From CAYVQF01 sp964454015 (GTDB taxonomy: Bacteria > Myxococcota_A > Bradymonadia > UBA4248), in contig CAYVQF010000052.1 of the NCBI GenBank assembly GCA_964454015.1, positions 1-44,093 on the forward strand: a stretch of 44,093 nt of DNA, given 5' to 3'. The stretch's first letter is position 1, and each line of letters starts with the position of its first letter. Positions 41,430 through 44,093 of this stretch are shown here, in pieces. The translations under genes were made by a program, and so were the position numbers. The notes under the pieces were generated by a model. It saw only the letters and a list, made by a program, of their open reading frames with translations. It was not told the origin of the DNA and searched no databases.

Positions 41430-41488
41430 AAAGGGCGGTGGTCCTTTGGGATGAGAATACACTTGGGCACGATGACTCAGGAGGGAGC

Positions 41489-44093
41489 ATGGGCCGGTCA
41501 GGGGTGAGAGGTTGTGGAATCGTTTGGCTGGCCTTGGCGGTGCTTCTGGTGGGTTGTGATGACGAGAGCGGGCAGCCGCAGGGCCCAGGTCTGGACGTCG
41601 ACGGGGTCGATGGGTCCGAGATTGAGGTAGACACTGCGCCCGATGTGGCCGAGGTGGATGGCCTGGTCGAGGTGGTTCAGGCGGTGTGCGGCGATGGTGT
41701 GGTGGAAGGGGCTGAGGCGTGTGATGACGGCAACCAGGACGACGGCGACGGGTGCGCGGCGGACTGTTCCGCCGTGGAGGCGGGGTGGAGCTGCCCGCCC
41801 GGTGGCGGTGCGTGTGCGCCCATCGAGCTGTGTGGCAACGGTGAGCTCGACGGAGACGAAGCGTGTGACGACGGCAACCGCGAGGACGGCGACGGCTGCG
41901 CCGGGGACTGCTCGGTCATCGAGGAAGGATGGTGGTGTCTAGAAGCGGGTGCCGCGTGTGTGCCGAAAGACGTGTGCGGCAACAAGGTGCTGGAAGAGGG
42001 GGAGGCTTGTGACGACGGGAACACCCGGGACGGCGATGGCTGCGCCGGGGATTGTTCGGTCATCGAGGCGGGGTGGAAGTGTCCGATCCCGGGTCGTCCT
42101 TGTGTGCCTGACACCTGTGGCAACGGCCTGGTGAACTTCGGTGAGGAGTGTGACGAGGGCACGGCGAACAACGACGGCCGTTACGGCGGCTGCATGGCGG
42201 ACTGCACCTTGGCTTCTCATTGTGGTGACGGGGTGGTGGATGCGCCCCACGAGGTGTGTGACGACGGCGAGAACAAGGGCGGATATGGTGGCTGTCGGCC
42301 GAACTGTCAGCGCGAGCCGCACTGTGGCGACGGCCTGGTGACGCATCACGAGACGTGTGACGACGGCAACGCCACGAGCGGTGACGGCTGTGATGCGGCG
42401 TGCGCCGTGGAGCCGGGTTGGATATGTCGGACGCCAGGTGAGGCGTGCGTGGTGGATCTTTGTGGGAATGGGGTGCTGGACCCGGGTGAGGCGTGTGACG
42501 ACGGCAACCGCACGTCGGGGGATGGTTGTGACGGGACGTGTTCCGCCGTGGAGGCGGGCTGGGATTGTCTGACGCCGGGTGCGTCTTGTATCGCGGCGTC
42601 TTGTGGGGATGGGATCTTGGCGGGTCGCGAGGAGTGTGACGACGGCAACATGGTGTCGGGGGATGGCTGTAGCCGTTTTTGTGTGATCGAAGAGGGTTGG
42701 GCTTGTCCGGTGCCGAACCAGCCGTGTACGCCCACGGTGTGTGGCAACGGTGTGGTGGAAGGCAAGGAGAGCTGTGATGATGGGAACCAGGACGATGGCG
42801 ATGGTTGCAGCAGCGCCTGCAAGGTGGAGTTGGGTTGGCACTGTCCGGTGCCGAACCAGCCGTGTGAACCGACGACCTGTGGCGATTCGGTGGTGCAAGG
42901 GGCTGAGCAGTGCGATGACGGCAATGACGAGGCTGGCGATGGCTGCGACGCGGCGTGTCAGTTGGAGCCTGGTTACAAGTGCCCGATTCCGGGTCAGGCC
43001 TGTGAGCCGACGGTGTGTGGCGACGGGGTGGTAGAGGGCCTGGAGCAGTGTGATGACGGGAACTTGATGGCGGGGGATGGTTGTGACCCCTTGTGTCGGG
43101 TCGAGCCGGTTTACGGCTGTGAGAGTGGTCCGTGTATTCCCATTTGCGGGGATGGCATTACGCTGTGGCCCTTTGAGGAGTGTGACGATGGGAATTTGAC
43201 CTCTGGGGACGGTTGCTCGGCGGCGTGTACGATTGAAGATGGCTTCTCGTGTACCGATTACACCAACGCGGCGCCACCGTCGATCACCGTGCCCATCGTC
43301 TACCGGGATTTTCGGGGTTACAACGAGGTGGGGACGGGTGACGGTTATATCAATGGCCGCGGCCACCCGCATTTCCAGAACGGCACCTGTGGCTTGGTGC
43401 TCAACATGGTGCAAGGGCAGCTCGGCCCGGAGCGCAAGCCCGTGTATAGGGCCAACACCTGCGCTGCAGGTGAAGCCTATTTCGACCAGTGGTACCGCAA
43501 CACGCCCAACGTGAACCAGTGGCTGACGGAGACCTTGACCCTGACGCAGCGGATGGATCTGGACCCGAGTGGTCGTACCTATCGCTTTGCTTCGACGGCC
43601 TTTTTCCCGCTGGATGGGCGGCTCTACGGTAACTCGCCCAATCAGTCGCGCAACTTCCACTTTACGTCGGAGTTTCACGCCTATTTCGAGTATCGCGGGG
43701 GCGAGGTCTTGTCGTTTACGGGGGACGACGACGTGTGGGTGTTCATCAACGGTTACTTGGCGGTGGATCTCGGAGGGGTGCACGGCGCGGAGACGGGACA
43801 GGTGACGCTCTCTGGGGCGGTGCATCCCGTTTTGCAGGTGATCTACGACCAGCGCTTCGACATTTTCGAGGGGGGCATTTATGAGATTGCCCTCTTCCAG
43901 GCCGAGCGACACACGACCCAGAGCAACTACCAGCTCACCCTCTCGGGCTTCGTCAACACGGGGACGACCTTCTGTGCGTCCGTGTGTGGTGATGGTTTGG
44001 TGCGCGGGCTGGAGGAGTGTGATGACGGCAACACGGATGATGGTGACGGTTGCAGCGCCGCGTGCCTGATTGAGCCGGGTTGGGACTGCAACG
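41489..44093 (+). CDS. Large Cys-rich repeat / fibro-slime domain lipoprotein, 3' end outside window
   Basis: The reading frame is open from ATG 41489 (AGGAGGGAG just upstream) to the window edge, at least 868 residues. A signal peptide ends in lipobox LLVGC. After an acidic Asp/Glu/Val spacer come twelve tandem Myxococcus-type Cys-rich repeats (DUF4215/TIGR02232-like). Most of them have CGDGVVEGAEACDDGN, then GDGC and a GW-C-P element; the fourth and fifth are diverged. From about residue 600 to 820 lies a fibro-slime/PA14-like domain with GDDDVWVFINGYLAVDLGG, whose Asp residues suggest calcium binding. A thirteenth repeat begins after it and is cut by the window end. The protein is probably an outer-surface adhesin or matrix component. 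The remaining C-terminal part is not visible. Confidence 0.93.
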   Translation, partial: MGRSGVRGCGIVWLALAVLLVGCDDESGQPQGPGLDVDGVDGSEIEVDTAPDVAEVDGLVEVVQAVCGDGVVEGAEACDDGNQDDGDGCAADCSAVEAGWSCPPGGGACAPIELCGNGELDGDEACDDGNREDGDGCAGDCSVIEEGWWCLEAGAACVPKDVCGNKVLEEGEACDDGNTRDGDGCAGDCSVIEAGWKCPIPGRPCVPDTCGNGLVNFGEECDEGTANNDGRYGGCMADCTLASHCGDGVVDAPHEVCDDGENKGGYGGCRPNCQREPHCGDGLVTHHETCDDGNATSGDGCDAACAVEPGWICRTPGEACVVDLCGNGVLDPGEACDDGNRTSGDGCDGTCSAVEAGWDCLTPGASCIAASCGDGILAGREECDDGNMVSGDGCSRFCVIEEGWACPVPNQPCTPTVCGNGVVEGKESCDDGNQDDGDGCSSACKVELGWHCPVPNQPCEPTTCGDSVVQGAEQCDDGNDEAGDGCDAACQLEPGYKCPIPGQACEPTVCGDGVVEGLEQCDDGNLMAGDGCDPLCRVEPVYGCESGPCIPICGDGITLWPFEECDDGNLTSGDGCSAACTIEDGFSCTDYTNAAPPSITVPIVYRDFRGYNEVGTGDGYINGRGHPHFQNGTCGLVLNMVQGQLGPERKPVYRANTCAAGEAYFDQWYRNTPNVNQWLTETLTLTQRMDLDPSGRTYRFASTAFFPLDGRLYGNSPNQSRNFHFTSEFHAYFEYRGGEVLSFTGDDDVWVFINGYLAVDLGGVHGAETGQVTLSGAVHPVLQVIYDQRFDIFEGGIYEIALFQAERHTTQSNYQLTLSGFVNTGTTFCASVCGDGLVRGLEECDDGNTDDGDGCSAACLIEPGWDCN
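41687..43250 (+). repeat. Twelve tandem Cys-rich 'CDDGN' repeat units
   Basis: Units of about 35-48 codons each begin with TGCGGC/TGTGGC and contain the TGTGAYGAYGG core encoding CDDG. Repeats 4 and 5 (about 42115-42320) read CDEGT and CDDGE and lack the second half of the unit. Similarity at DNA level is moderate, so the array is old, with protein-level conservation. A further unit starts near 43984, after the fibro-slime domain. Confidence 0.88.

Noticed and set aside
41687..43250. Possible CRISPR or direct-repeat array
   Set aside because: The periodic similarity is coding: unit lengths vary, there are no identical short repeats with unique spacers, and the reading frame is kept throughout.
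41939..43912. 657-codon open frame on the minus strand opposite the Cys-rich repeat gene
   Set aside because: Its repetitive Arg/Thr/Val/His composition is the mirror of the CDDGN repeats; the + frame has a signal peptide, lipobox and a known domain.

Overview
The window is GC-rich, gene-dense bacterial DNA. Several features point to a member of the Myxococcota or a related former-deltaproteobacterial lineage: a very large Ser/Thr kinase fused to an ATPase and TPRs, lipoproteins with LDL-receptor class A repeats, a lipoprotein built from Cys-rich 'CDDGN' repeats around a fibro-slime domain, many lipobox lipoproteins, and abundant two-component proteins. Two complete trimeric [FeFe]-hydrogenase gene sets imply an anaerobic or facultative fermentative, H2-metabolising life. 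The lineage is inferred from gene style; no rRNA, tRNA, CRISPR array, insertion sequence or phage module was seen.

Region 1 (about 0.14-13.8 kb, + strand). A receiver-only response regulator, a FIST-domain sensor and a GAF histidine kinase are followed by a beta-propeller-like protein. Then comes hydC-hydB-hydA, a NADH-linked (probably electron-bifurcating) [FeFe]-hydrogenase. Next are a hydrogenase-like H-cluster domain fused through an extra Fe-S domain to a histidine kinase, a lone receiver, and a receiver-histidine kinase hybrid. This reads as an H2-making or H2-using enzyme with its own H2/redox sensor and phosphorelay. None of the local receivers has a DNA-binding domain.

Region 2 (about 13.9-24.0 kb). 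A phosphatase-like lipoprotein (+) converges, with overlapping stop codons, on a tightly packed minus-strand operon. In transcription order this is: Ser/Thr kinase-ATPase-TPR, hydB, hydA, hydC, MurG-like glycosyltransferase. It is a second, diverged hydrogenase whose transcript is headed by a giant kinase, and whose HydB carries an additional thioredoxin-like Fe-S domain. No hydE, hydF or hydG maturase genes are in the window.

Region 3 (about 24.4-34.3 kb). Envelope and housekeeping genes: L,D-transpeptidase lipoprotein, an unrecognised 154-residue protein, CPBP-family membrane protease, M20 dipeptidase PepD (minus strand), TraB-family membrane protein, a double AAA ATPase, and a peptidoglycan-binding M15-like peptidase with no visible signal peptide.

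Region 4 (about 34.6-44.1 kb, + strand). Surface and lipoprotein genes: LDL-A lipoprotein, a small lipoprotein coupled to a PEGA-domain protein, a zinc-ribbon membrane protein, MutT coupled to an RlmN-like radical SAM methyltransferase, a YiiX-like lipoprotein hydrolase, and a large Cys-rich repeat/fibro-slime lipoprotein that runs off the right edge.
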